Source: Roseateles saccharophilus (GTDB taxonomy: Bacteria; Pseudomonadota; Gammaproteobacteria; Burkholderiales; Burkholderiaceae_C). From it: a stretch of DNA of 64,000 nucleotides. How positions within the stretch are numbered: position 1 is the stretch's first letter; every line of letters begins with the position of its first letter. The DNA lies in NCBI RefSeq assembly GCF_004342485.1, contig NZ_SMBU01000014.1, positions 1 to 64,000 of the forward strand. Reading direction: 5' to 3'. Below, piece after piece: positions 1 through 8,868 of the stretch. The translations under genes were made by a program, and so were the position numbers. The notes under the pieces were generated by a model that saw only the letters and a list, made by a program, of their open reading frames with translations, ran no database searches and was not told the origin of the DNA.

Positions 1-73
1 CGTCCCGCGATGACCGCGGCAGCGTTCTCACGAACGCCCCCAACGTTCCTGGGACATCAAGCCCTGGCAAGCC

Positions 74-3000
74 TCAGACAGCGACGGTCATAACAGCATC
101 CCCGTTCTGCCCGATCCGAGTCAATCGACGCGCTAGAAAATTCCCTCTCCGCAGCGCGGCAGTTTTTCCATTCGGTGATTGAGGCAACTGCTCATGGCAT
201 CGAGTGCAAATCCCGAAGCCGCGGTGCAGATGCACGCGACCGCACGCGTCGCAACGCCACCAAGGCGCGTGCTCATCCACGAGGTGAACATGCAGGCCAT
301 CCAGCCGCACTATTCCGTCCATGTGGCCCAACTGTCCGAGTCGATCTAGCCAACCGCTCAAACGACGATCTACGTCTTCCCCGGTTGCCTCGGCAAACCG
401 CTTCACCCTTCCCGGGAATTCGCGCGGACTTGATATCGGCGCAGGGTCGCGATATCTGTTCCCTTCCACTGCATAGCTGTCTCCAATGACTCGAAGAAGG
501 GCATCCAGCTGATCGGAGTCGGGCTCTTGAGATGCTGTAAGCGACGGATAGCCAACGCCGGTTTCCTCCAGGGCGAAGTACGTCTTAGAAAACAAGACCT
601 CGTAGGTCAACGGTCGCTGCTCGTCAGCCATCGCGGCGCGCGCGACCCCCGCCGTGTCATTGACATCAATCGAGCGCCAACGAGGCGTTCCACCACGGCC
701 ATCGATCCATGAGTGCCAAGGTTTTCCGCAAACTACATCGATGCCCGCAGGATCTATGGGATGAACACCGAGCTCAACGTGGCGACGCATGAGAGCTTTC
801 AGCTCTGTATCTCGTGGACTGCGCGGCTCAAGCAGATCAGACAACGGAACCCTTGACCCGTCTCCAGCCGCCTTCAGCTGGTCAACTCGGTCCTGAAGGT
901 CCATTGCCTGCTTTCGCTTTCCACTCGCCCAGAGTCGATCCACCTCCGCCTGCATCTCGTCAAGGCGTGCCAGTTGCTCGCCGCGCGCCAGCGACACATT
1001 GCGAATTTCGGACACCAAGAGCTGCCGTCTCATGTCTTGGTGATGCCGACGTTCTATGTCGAGCGCGGCGCGAGCTGCGTCCTGCCGGCTATCTGAGAAG
1101 ACAATGGATTTCGCAGCAGAGCCCGTAACGTGGAGCAGAGAAAACAGTTCCGTTGCCAGGAGCTGCGAAGCTTTGGCAAAGCCGATCCGGAAACTTCTAA
1201 GCGGCGAGGCGACGCCCATACCTGGCTTGCGCTTCCCGTAGTCAGTTCCGCAAGACGGACAGCACTTCGGCAAAGCCGACCCCGCTTTTCGCTCATGACC
1301 AGGCGGCGCTGCAAACACCTGACCCGGTACGCTCCAGGGCCCATCCCCGGAGGCTAGAAGAACGCTGTTCCGCGTGTCGAGCACGCGCGGTCTCCACTGC
1401 TCTAGTTTCCCTACTGCCCTAGGCTCTCGCGTAGATGGCCAGAACACTGCGTAGTCAACATGCGCCATATCCTCATAAAGGGTGTCGCTAGTTCGCTCAG
1501 GCAGTTCCTCAAGGTTGGGGGCAGTTGTCAGAATTTCTGAGCTCGCCGCACCGTCCGGGCTTCTCCGACCTCCGACGAATAGCTCACCGCATGCTTCGCA
1601 ATACACGAGTTCGACAAAGCGCCGCAACAACCCATCTTTGCCCTTGGCGTGGGTCATCCCTCGCTCAACCGTCGGCGACTCATAGAGGTAGTTGCCATCC
1701 TCCCGACGGACTGTGCCGAACAGTCCGTCCGTACTTCTAAAGAAGGCATGGATACGGACGCTTGGAAGCGTCGACGCTGCGACCTTTTCATACATGGCCT
1801 TGAGGCCGATTCGATCAGACAACCCTCTAAGGATGCACAGTCCCTGAAGCGCAATCCGCCGGTCGGGCGAATGCCCGAATAGGCTTTCAGCTACAACGTC
1901 CGCAGCAGTTGCCCGAGGCCGGCCAGTAGCCGAGTCCCGGCAGGCGTAGGCCAGCAACGCCGCCACTTCACCGACGACGTCCACCGCAATATCCGCCGTA
2001 TCTCTGCCACTGGTTTGAATTGCCAGAGTCTCAGCAACTGCTTGGATCGCTTCATCCAACTCATTTGACCGACGATCTATAGACGCGACGAACCGATCTG
2101 GCCCATCTGCAAATTTGTGCACCACTGCGACAAACGGCGATGCAGCCAGCGGCAGGCGTGCCGACGCGACGGCTATCTCTTGATCACCCGGCACAACCGC
2201 GCCAGCCCATCTATCAGCGCTTCCAGCGTCCCCTTTGCCGCTAGACGTGCCAAACGAAGCAAAGAATTGGCGTAGGTAGGTCGCTGTGTCCTCTGCTCCC
2301 GCTTCCTCACCAATCGGCAGTGAAGCACTAGAACCGAGCACTCGCAGCTTGTGGCGCATACCATCACGGTGAAGCCCAAGCCGCGCTACAAGCGATCGCA
2401 AGAGACCTACGACCTCCGATCCAGCCGATCCACGGATGAGGTGCAATTCGTCAAGAATTAGATAGAAGTAGGCGTCGTCATCGCGCTCCAACCAATCTCG
2501 CGTAGCGTCCCAGATTGGGGACTCAACCTCTCGAACCAGCATGGTCGCCAGCATCGACATGTTCGTCACAAGGACGTCTGGCGGCGTGGACTGCATATCC
2601 CATCGGCTCACCAACTCACCGCCGTCGAGCGCAGGAAACATGTAGCGTGTTTCGTCATGATCACCCACAACTTCACCGCGCTGTCTAGCCTGCTCGACAC
2701 GCTCTTGTGCTCGCTGATCATGGTCACGCGCAAGCGCCTGGCCCTTCCACATATCGGCCATGCGTGCGGCCAACTTTTCCTTTCGACGTTCAAGGCTTCG
2801 CTTCTCGCCGTCGTCGTCGTACAGACGCGGATGCTCTAGGTGCCCTGTCACGGGCGTATCGCCCGTGTAGCGGCCGAAGAAGATGCGGTTGCCATGGAAT
2901 CGGCTGTCCATCACTCGATGAGCTTCTGGAGAATCGAACGTCCGACGAAGACGCGCCATCTGGTCTTCGACAAGCGCATTCATCGGATACAAGAGGATCG

Positions 3001-3595
3001 CTCGTACTGCTCTTGGCCGGTCAGGATGCTCGTTAGCACGACGCAAGCGAAAATCCGAACCGTCGTCGAACCAGCGCTCGGGGCTCAATGGCCGGCGAGG
3101 CTTCGGCCAATGAATGGCCTCAGCGGAGAGCGCGGCGAGCAGGGGCAGCATGAATGACTCGGTCTTACCTGAGCCGGTCCCCGATGTGACGATGCCCGGA
3201 GTGCCAGGATGCGCGCCCCTTTCCAGCATGTTCCATTGATGTGTGTAAGGGCGAACGCCGCGCCTGCTACGCCGCAGCATTTCAGGATCGTCAGTGTCCT
3301 CCCCGGGAAACAAGCCAGAGAGCGCTAACTCAGCGAATGCTCGCCGTGCCTCATATGAGAATCCGCGCAACGGGTTGCTAGCTTCAGAAAGGCTCCTGAC
3401 GTCCTCAAGCAGGTATTGGCTCTGCCTGTAGCGTGGCACCACCTCAAGAAAAAGGTCCGTCGCGAGCGTACCTGGCTCTCGCAGCAGCACCTGCCTAGCC
3501 GAAGCTAGAGAGGCATCACGTATACGAAAAGCTGTGTCGAGGTAGCTCAGCCAGAACTCTCGAATGCGATTGAAGCCGCCAATTGGATCAAGCAT
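74..3595 (-). CDS. DEAD/DEAH-box helicase of YprA/DrmA/DpdJ type, apparently C-terminally truncated
   Basis: Superfamily 2 helicase. From the chosen ATG the protein is 1173 aa. It has motif I TSGTGSGKTES near residue 140, a YPMNALVEDQ motif, TNMSMLATML, motif II DELH near 382 and motif III GSSAS near 422. Cys pairs occur near 666-669 and 778-782, then a motif IV-like SIVFSDSRQDAAR near 830-843, and a CxxC...CxxC zinc knuckle near 1115-1140. Helicases with this layout normally continue into the rest of RecA-2 (motifs V and VI) and often DUF1998; here the frame stops about 25 residues after the last zinc knuckle. ATG 3595 is preferred over TTG 3631 because GAGAGG lies 5-6 nt upstream and it follows the previous stop by 10 nt. 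It is the third gene of a three-gene unit. A defence role is inferred from the family. Confidence 0.85.
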   Translation of the reverse strand: MLDPIGGFNRIREFWLSYLDTAFRIRDASLASARQVLLREPGTLATDLFLEVVPRYRQSQYLLEDVRSLSEASNPLRGFSYEARRAFAELALSGLFPGEDTDDPEMLRRSRRGVRPYTHQWNMLERGAHPGTPGIVTSGTGSGKTESFMLPLLAALSAEAIHWPKPRRPLSPERWFDDGSDFRLRRANEHPDRPRAVRAILLYPMNALVEDQMARLRRTFDSPEAHRVMDSRFHGNRIFFGRYTGDTPVTGHLEHPRLYDDDGEKRSLERRKEKLAARMADMWKGQALARDHDQRAQERVEQARQRGEVVGDHDETRYMFPALDGGELVSRWDMQSTPPDVLVTNMSMLATMLVREVESPIWDATRDWLERDDDAYFYLILDELHLIRGSAGSEVVGLLRSLVARLGLHRDGMRHKLRVLGSSASLPIGEEAGAEDTATYLRQFFASFGTSSGKGDAGSADRWAGAVVPGDQEIAVASARLPLAASPFVAVVHKFADGPDRFVASIDRRSNELDEAIQAVAETLAIQTSGRDTADIAVDVVGEVAALLAYACRDSATGRPRATAADVVAESLFGHSPDRRIALQGLCILRGLSDRIGLKAMYEKVAASTLPSVRIHAFFRSTDGLFGTVRREDGNYLYESPTVERGMTHAKGKDGLLRRFVELVYCEACGELFVGGRRSPDGAASSEILTTAPNLEELPERTSDTLYEDMAHVDYAVFWPSTREPRAVGKLEQWRPRVLDTRNSVLLASGDGPWSVPGQVFAAPPGHERKAGSALPKCCPSCGTDYGKRKPGMGVASPLRSFRIGFAKASQLLATELFSLLHVTGSAAKSIVFSDSRQDAARAALDIERRHHQDMRRQLLVSEIRNVSLARGEQLARLDEMQAEVDRLWASGKRKQAMDLQDRVDQLKAAGDGSRVPLSDLLEPRSPRDTELKALMRRHVELGVHPIDPAGIDVVCGKPWHSWIDGRGGTPRWRSIDVNDTAGVARAAMADEQRPLTYEVLFSKTYFALEETGVGYPSLTASQEPDSDQLDALLRVIGDSYAVEGNRYRDPAPISSPREFPGRVKRFAEATGEDVDRRLSGWLDRLGQLGHMDGIVRLDGLHVHLVDEHAPWWRCDACGRVHLHRGFGICTRCHEQLPQSPNGKTAALRRGNFLARRLTRIGQNGDAVMTVAV

Positions 3596-3605
3596 CGTTT
3601 CCTCT

Positions 3606-5810
3606 CTATCGCGTAGACCTGAGACTCGCAACCGCGCGCAGACCTAGCTTGAGAGCCTCATGCAGGGATGAGGGGTCTGCTTCAGAAAGAAAATCTGCCC
3701 ATCCGGCAGCGGCATCACGCGCCATGACTTCAGCGGTGTTGATGCCCACGGCTGCTACCCGCAGTGCTCGTCGAATAGCTGCGGTATCTCGACCTCGCTT
3801 GGCTACGAGTTGGAGGGTTTGTCGAGAGAGCGGCGGCGGATCTGACACCAGCCAACGAGTCGGCGCGGCCCCGGCAGAACCCATGATGTCATCGGACCTT
3901 GCCGCATCAGCAAGAGGTCGAGGAGCGAGTGCCGCCAAATACCTTGCTGGATCACTAGCTGGCGGCAGTTCCTGGGCGTCCTCCGTCCTGGCCGACGGCA
4001 GGGCGATGACAAGCAGATTTCTCGGTCGCTGAGCGCTGTCGAGTACTGCCTGGAGGGATGACAACCACAGGCGGAAAGGTGCTGCATCTAAGTCCCGGAT
4101 GCAAAGAAGCACCACTTCACTGGGCACCTGGTGTGCACGGTGCCATGCGAGAGCGAAGGCAGTCGGGCGACCGGTGGGCGACGTTCGCCAAAGATCGTCC
4201 AGCCCAATCACGGAGGGATCGGCAGCATGCACGCGTATTACTCCTCCAGCAACAGCTCGCGAGTACGCACGAAGGCAACTGTCGGCCATCGGCCCCGCCA
4301 AAAGGACCATTTCGCCCGAACGCGCAAAAGCGTCCAAGAGCAGCATGTCTTCGCTCGACACTCCCGCCCATTGCGCCTCATGTATCAACCGATTCCCAAT
4401 TTGGCGAGCGTCAACTATCTCGCAAGCCGCGTTGTCGATCGCGAGTGCCCATGGAGGCAAGGAATTTGGCAAGAAGGGCGGAACAGATTTTTCTCCGCCG
4501 TTCAGCAATGCCTGAAGTCTTGTCGCAAGCGCACCGACGGCTTCGTGATCTGCCCCACCTGCGACTTCGAACACACGTCGCGCACCGTCAGAAAAATTGA
4601 CCAAGCTCGCGCGCAGCGCCTGAAGCTTTGAATCAGCTGCTGAGTTGCCTTCTTCGATCAAGGCACGCTCTCGAAGCAGATCGGCAATTCGCGCCTCAAC
4701 CTCGTCGAGGTCTCGCTGCCTTTCGTCCAGAAGCGTCTGCGCCGCTCCGACGTCCTCCTTCACTTGCTTGATATCTGCGTTAGCTTTCTCGCGATCTCGG
4801 TGCAGCGCCTCAAGAGCACCGGTGCCGAGCTTCAAATCGCGGGATACGTCTCCAAGCTTTTCGTTCAGCTCAACCAACTCCTTCTCTCGACCGGCAAGCC
4901 GAATGGAGATTTCCGACTTAAGTTTGGACTCCATCGAGCTGATCACTTCGCGCGTTCGGTGCTCGATCGCAGTCTCTAGCAAACGTTTCCCCTCATCTGT
5001 GTCTATGAGGAGTGCAGTCATCGAACCTAGCGCTTCCAATGAGCGCGCTGTATCGCTCCATTCGACTCTCAGTCGCTCGACGAACAGCTGCAACTCCTCA
5101 GCGGAACTGGCGGTCAAATTCGCTTCGTGCAAGGCTCGATGTAGACGGCGATGAGGCGCGTCGGTGCCACGAATCATCGCCAGATACGAGGACAGCGCGC
5201 CTCGATACCGGTCAACCACGGAGGCCAAGAAGTCTCCGTCAGAGACCCAGGTAACGCGTGTGACGACTTCAGCAAGTTTTCCCGGCAAGAACGGTGGGCC
5301 ACCGTCCACGCCAATTCCCAGCCAGCTCTGGTCAACAGGACGCAGTTCAACAGACCCGTCTGTTGGCAGCTTGACGTACCACTTGCCTTGGCGAAGTTCG
5401 AACTTGAGGAGCGCGCAATACCCCTCCGGCAGCAACGCCACCGCTGAATTGCCATTGCCTTCTGGCAACACCACGCCCGTCTCGCATAGGGTACGTCGCG
5501 CTTGCGCCATAGAGCCTTTTGAGAGATTGAGCATCGGCAGAGCTCGCTCTGGGTCCTTCGCGACCCATCGATCCGAACCGCTCTCGACATGACATCTGAA
5601 CAGCCAGTACGTTCCAACCCGCTGATGCGACGCAGCGTTTTTCTCGCCGTACACCACGCCTTTGTTGAACGCTTTTCGGCGCTCGGGCTCAGATACGGAG
5701 TCCCAGCTTGATCCGGTGAAGCGCGCTACCGGCTTGAAATGGCTGTAGAGGTTGTTGGCTTTGTCTAGCTGACCCAGCCACACATCATTGTCACCTGCCA
5801 TATTGCTCAT
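3606..5810 (-). CDS. Coiled-coil protein with possible degenerate AAA+ domain, second gene of helicase island
   Basis: A 734-aa protein that I cannot assign to a named family. Residues 1-200 look globular, and about 285-400 form a long charged coiled coil rich in Glu, Lys and Leu. Residues about 498-610 have the order of an AAA+/McrB-like core. A hydrophobic strand, MVLLAGP, sits where Walker A would be but lacks GKS/T. IGLDDLW follows, then a Walker-B-like strand EVVLLCIRDLD and a sensor-1-like strand NLLVIAL. If this is AAA+, it probably does not bind ATP normally. The start is ATG, 3 nt after the stop of the upstream gene, and the stop lies 10 nt before the helicase start, so the three genes are probably co-translated. 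Codon use is less GC-biased than in the rest of the window. Confidence 0.75.
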   Translation of the reverse strand: MSNMAGDNDVWLGQLDKANNLYSHFKPVARFTGSSWDSVSEPERRKAFNKGVVYGEKNAASHQRVGTYWLFRCHVESGSDRWVAKDPERALPMLNLSKGSMAQARRTLCETGVVLPEGNGNSAVALLPEGYCALLKFELRQGKWYVKLPTDGSVELRPVDQSWLGIGVDGGPPFLPGKLAEVVTRVTWVSDGDFLASVVDRYRGALSSYLAMIRGTDAPHRRLHRALHEANLTASSAEELQLFVERLRVEWSDTARSLEALGSMTALLIDTDEGKRLLETAIEHRTREVISSMESKLKSEISIRLAGREKELVELNEKLGDVSRDLKLGTGALEALHRDREKANADIKQVKEDVGAAQTLLDERQRDLDEVEARIADLLRERALIEEGNSAADSKLQALRASLVNFSDGARRVFEVAGGADHEAVGALATRLQALLNGGEKSVPPFLPNSLPPWALAIDNAACEIVDARQIGNRLIHEAQWAGVSSEDMLLLDAFARSGEMVLLAGPMADSCLRAYSRAVAGGVIRVHAADPSVIGLDDLWRTSPTGRPTAFALAWHRAHQVPSEVVLLCIRDLDAAPFRLWLSSLQAVLDSAQRPRNLLVIALPSARTEDAQELPPASDPARYLAALAPRPLADAARSDDIMGSAGAAPTRWLVSDPPPLSRQTLQLVAKRGRDTAAIRRALRVAAVGINTAEVMARDAAAGWADFLSEADPSSLHEALKLGLRAVASLRSTR

Positions 5811-5813
5811 ACG

Positions 5814-8447
5814 TCATTTCATTGCGATGGACGCCCGTGACCAGCCGTCGAGGCGATGTCTTGCTCGGCCGAAATCGGCCACGGTTATTCCTGCACTGAC
5901 TTCGGCCGGTCTATCCAACACGGCAACAAACGCCCTCCCGAGAGCCACGACTAAACCGGGCACAGCACTGGAGGAATATGCATAGCGCCAGGCGCCTTTA
6001 TGCATGACCGGGCCCGGTGCGCGAAGGGCGCCTATATACGCCGTGCGTGCAAAATGCAGCGGCAAATGGCCCTCAAGGGCACAGCAAAGTAGGATGTCGC
6101 CTATCGGTTGGAATAGTGGCTTTCCAGCGCGCCTATGAGCCTCGGCGACGGCCGATGTCCGCGATGAGGTTAGAAAGGCTTGTCCTCTTCCCTCCACTGC
6201 ATAGACATCATGGCGATCCGCCTCCTGACGGCGGTACCAAAGCAGACGCACACCGCTACTGCTACTGGCTTGGCTGAAGCCACCCGCACGCCAGTCCCAC
6301 TCACGATGCACGTGGAAGCCTGCAGTCGTCAGCTTACGCGTCGGCCAGCAACGAGGCGCGCTCACCAGTGAAGCGATGAGTGCATCGCCGACTGGCCAAC
6401 CCAGATTCGTCGAGAGCTGTGTGACATCCACATTCGTCGCGCACATTGACGCAACGGAAAATGGCCCGAGCCCTGCTCGGGCAACTACTCGGCCGCCCAT
6501 CGCCGACGCTGTCAGCTGGAACCGTCTCCGTATTGCTGCGCTGGCGGAACCGGTAAGCAACGCGACATCACCACCGTCAGTCAACATACGGACAATGCGA
6601 GGGGGAACAAGGCGCCATCCCACGGCGCGCCATCCTTCATGGACGACACGCTCTAGCCAGCCTGCCTCATGGAGGGATCGAAGCACCTCCCAAGGAGATG
6701 GCCCTGGACACAGCTCGCGAACCGTCTGCACGAGTTCTCGCTCGGACCAGCCTGCACGACCGAGCGCGTATATCACCTCAAGAAGGTCATCAAACGGCTC
6801 AGGGTGTACGGCGGCCTCATCGTCAACACGCAAGTTGACCTGTCCTGCGACGATCCATGCCTCCTGCACGCACTCTGGATCGGTACACCAGGCGGAGGGA
6901 GTAGGCGGGATTGAGGCATGCGCCGGCGCATCGCCGACGAAACGAACCGGAAGCTCCACAGCAAGCGCCTCACCTCCAGTTAGCGACTCCTGTAGACGGA
7001 TTCGATACAGCCCGTCAACCGGACTCTCCGCGACAAGGCGGTGCATCCCGCCCAAACTCTCTTTAGCCGTCACCAACGCCCTGGCATGCTCGCTGGCGGG
7101 GCGCAAAGTTACGGCCCCACTCCCCCTTCGTCGAACTGACGGCAGCACAGAAGGCCGACCCAGCCATCCTGCCCTCGTGCGTACGCCGAACTCAATCTGG
7201 AGCGGACGTACAACAACGGCTGATGGCGCCTCAATATTTAGTGCGCCGTGTATCAATAGAGCGTCTTTTGCCGCCACCGGGCCTAGGTGGTACCAGGCGC
7301 CACCCACAGCAGCCAGCGAAGGCCGGATCGCCGCCGGGATGCTTGACAAATGGCGGGCGTGAATCAGGTACCTATGCAGTTGGCCATCACAAGGCGGGAT
7401 CGAAGACGCGGTCCAAACTCCGAAGCGTTCAGGCAGGAAAGGAACGGCACCGGCATCGAACATGCGACGCAATCGCAGCGCAGGCTCGCCGCCCCATGCA
7501 TGCAAGCGACGAGCTGTCTCGTCCACACTCTCGGTAAAGGGTGGACAGGTCGCTTGGACTTCGGTGCCATCCCGATCCACCATGGCGACATACAGACGGA
7601 CATCTGAGACGAGTGCTCCTGACACCAGCTCGATGCGGGCAAGGACGAGTTCCGCCTTCTTGCGCGGTTGACTATGCCGAGCGGCACGACAGACCACCGG
7701 CCAGAATCTATGAAGTTCCAGCAGCGAGGTACCGCAGTCATAGAGTTGCCGGAAAGATCTTGCAGCCATGACCATTTCTGGCCGATAGCCTCGCTCATCG
7801 ATGATCAAAGGGCAGATATCTAGTGCGGTCTCTTTCGGCCCCTTTGACGCTCGAAGGAGTCGCGGGCTGGAGTCAAAGTCTGTTCTCAGCGCCTTGATGG
7901 CACGCCAGTTTGGAAACGCGATAGCGTTACTCAGGCCGATATGCTTACCTGGTCCAGGCTGCGGTAAAGAGACTTCGCGGATGGGGTGCCCTTCCGAATG
8001 GCGCAGGCCACACCATCTCACCAGTGCATTCCACATGTGCGGAATTCCTGATCGACTGCCGAATGCTCTTTCCGATTTCAGCAGGCGCCTCAGGTTGTGC
8101 CCGAAGTCCTGGCTGTCTGGGTCGTCATAGGCAGACGCAACGACCGCGCAGCTTAGAACCAAGAAACGCAGGAATCCTGGGGCTCCGCGATCAGGCCAGC
8201 TACGCAGCCAACCGACCTCTAGGGCAGCTGAAACTTGGTGCGGCCCTTCACAACCTCCGACTAGCAACGCCATCGCAGTCTCGGCATCGGGCGCTCCGAA
8301 GGCATCCTGAAGCGCATGGTCCGTCGCATCCAAGTAGGACAACGGGCCAGCACCTCCGGGGCCATCCGAATGAAGGTAGTACCGGACTAGCGCCGCCTCG
8401 ATCTCGACGGGCGTCGAAGATCCCAATTTCGTTCCTACCAGCGTCAA
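5814..8447 (-). CDS. Large uncharacterised protein, first gene of helicase island
   Basis: An 877-aa protein with no catalytic motif that I recognise. The N-terminal 200 residues are helical with Trp-rich patches. Residues about 552-620 look like a winged helix: helices, then a WLERVVHEGWRAVGW hairpin. The C-terminal 200 residues are mixed alpha/beta. No membrane segments or signal peptide are visible. The frame opens with TTG 8447, where GGGAGGG abuts the codon. A second TTG at 8426 has AGGA at a better spacing (6 nt) and may be the real start; no ATG or GTG lies nearby. It heads a unit with only 3 nt before the coiled-coil gene. Large proteins of unknown fold beside YprA-like helicases are common in defence loci, but that role is inferred here. 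Confidence 0.7.
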   Translation of the reverse strand: MTLVGTKLGSSTPVEIEAALVRYYLHSDGPGGAGPLSYLDATDHALQDAFGAPDAETAMALLVGGCEGPHQVSAALEVGWLRSWPDRGAPGFLRFLVLSCAVVASAYDDPDSQDFGHNLRRLLKSERAFGSRSGIPHMWNALVRWCGLRHSEGHPIREVSLPQPGPGKHIGLSNAIAFPNWRAIKALRTDFDSSPRLLRASKGPKETALDICPLIIDERGYRPEMVMAARSFRQLYDCGTSLLELHRFWPVVCRAARHSQPRKKAELVLARIELVSGALVSDVRLYVAMVDRDGTEVQATCPPFTESVDETARRLHAWGGEPALRLRRMFDAGAVPFLPERFGVWTASSIPPCDGQLHRYLIHARHLSSIPAAIRPSLAAVGGAWYHLGPVAAKDALLIHGALNIEAPSAVVVRPLQIEFGVRTRAGWLGRPSVLPSVRRRGSGAVTLRPASEHARALVTAKESLGGMHRLVAESPVDGLYRIRLQESLTGGEALAVELPVRFVGDAPAHASIPPTPSAWCTDPECVQEAWIVAGQVNLRVDDEAAVHPEPFDDLLEVIYALGRAGWSERELVQTVRELCPGPSPWEVLRSLHEAGWLERVVHEGWRAVGWRLVPPRIVRMLTDGGDVALLTGSASAAIRRRFQLTASAMGGRVVARAGLGPFSVASMCATNVDVTQLSTNLGWPVGDALIASLVSAPRCWPTRKLTTAGFHVHREWDWRAGGFSQASSSSGVRLLWYRRQEADRHDVYAVEGRGQAFLTSSRTSAVAEAHRRAGKPLFQPIGDILLCCALEGHLPLHFARTAYIGALRAPGPVMHKGAWRYAYSSSAVPGLVVALGRAFVAVLDRPAEVSAGITVADFGRARHRLDGWSRASIAMK

Positions 8448-8500
8448 CCCTCCCGTAGAGACGCTCTTGCCGGCGCCTAGGATCCGTAACGTTCTGAAAC

Positions 8501-8632
8501 CTACTCGATGGTACGCCGCTTAAAGGGGGCTCGGAACAGCGGTCCTACCCTGATATCTGCCTGCTCAGGCGGCCGCGCCTCACGACTGGCTACCGCCTCT
8601 GGCTCATCCGCGAATAGGCGTGGAGTCTCCAT
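8501..8632 (-). CDS. Possible 43-aa ORF just upstream of the helicase island
   Basis: An ATG opens a 43-codon frame encoding a charged, Pro/Arg-rich peptide that starts METPRLFADEPEA and ends FKRRTIE. The stop lies about 53 nt before the first long island gene, on the same strand. The frame stays open about 14 codons further upstream, so this could also be the remnant end of a longer gene. I see no convincing ribosome binding site and no known family. It may be a small first gene of the operon or simply chance coding. Confidence 0.25.
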   Translation of the reverse strand: METPRLFADEPEAVASREARPPEQADIRVGPLFRAPFKRRTIE

Positions 8633-8681
8633 AGGGTCGAGTGAAGCTTGTGCATGGCGTGCTGGGCCGGATCAGCGAGCA

Positions 8682-8760
8682 GCGAGTTCCAGGTTGAGCG
8701 CAAACCGACAGCGAGTTCAGAGTTGAGCGCAAAGAGTTCAGAACTCAGCGCAAACCGACA
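8682..8760 (-). repeat. Three imperfect tandem repeats, possible IS21-type element end
   Basis: Three units of 23-29 bp occupy 8682-8710, 8711-8733 and 8734-8760. Read on the minus strand, each contains TTTGCGCTSA followed by a GAACTC core, and the outermost begins TGTCGG. Multiple short repeats inside a TG...CA end are typical of IS21-family termini (family knowledge), but no istA or istB is present. The array sits where base composition changes from the less GC-rich island to the GC-rich chromosome. Confidence 0.45.
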
Positions 8761-8830
8761 CAGACAAACAGCCCGTCCCCCCGAATCTGCAGTCCGTCGC
8801 GCCCCGCTAGGTCCCAGCCCGGCCTGGAGA

Positions 8831-8857
8831 TATGGTGTGCTACATCAGCAACACACC
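8831..8857 (+). promoter_or_regulatory. YtrA-type operator with candidate -10 element
   Basis: GGTGTG at 8834-8839 and CACACC at 8852-8857 form an inverted repeat with a 12-bp spacer, about 12 nt upstream of the GntR start codon. YtrA-subfamily regulators bind GGTGTACTA-like palindromes at their own promoters. A TATGGT at 8831-8836 could be a -10 element overlapping the left half-site, which would suit autorepression. No good -35 is visible. Confidence 0.5.
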
Positions 8858-8868
8858 TCGGAGCGCTC

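Noticed and set aside
74-8447. Naming the island as DISARM, Druantia or Dpd
   Set aside because: The helicase is related in layout, but no methyltransferase, PLD protein, DrmB/DUF1998 protein or other marker is visible, and the partners are not recognised.
8508-8726. Plus-strand 72-aa frame between the island and the GntR gene
   Set aside because: Ser/Arg-rich with no ribosome site, and runs into the repeat array.
8682-8760. CRISPR array
   Set aside because: Repeats are imperfect and adjacent without spacers; no cas genes.
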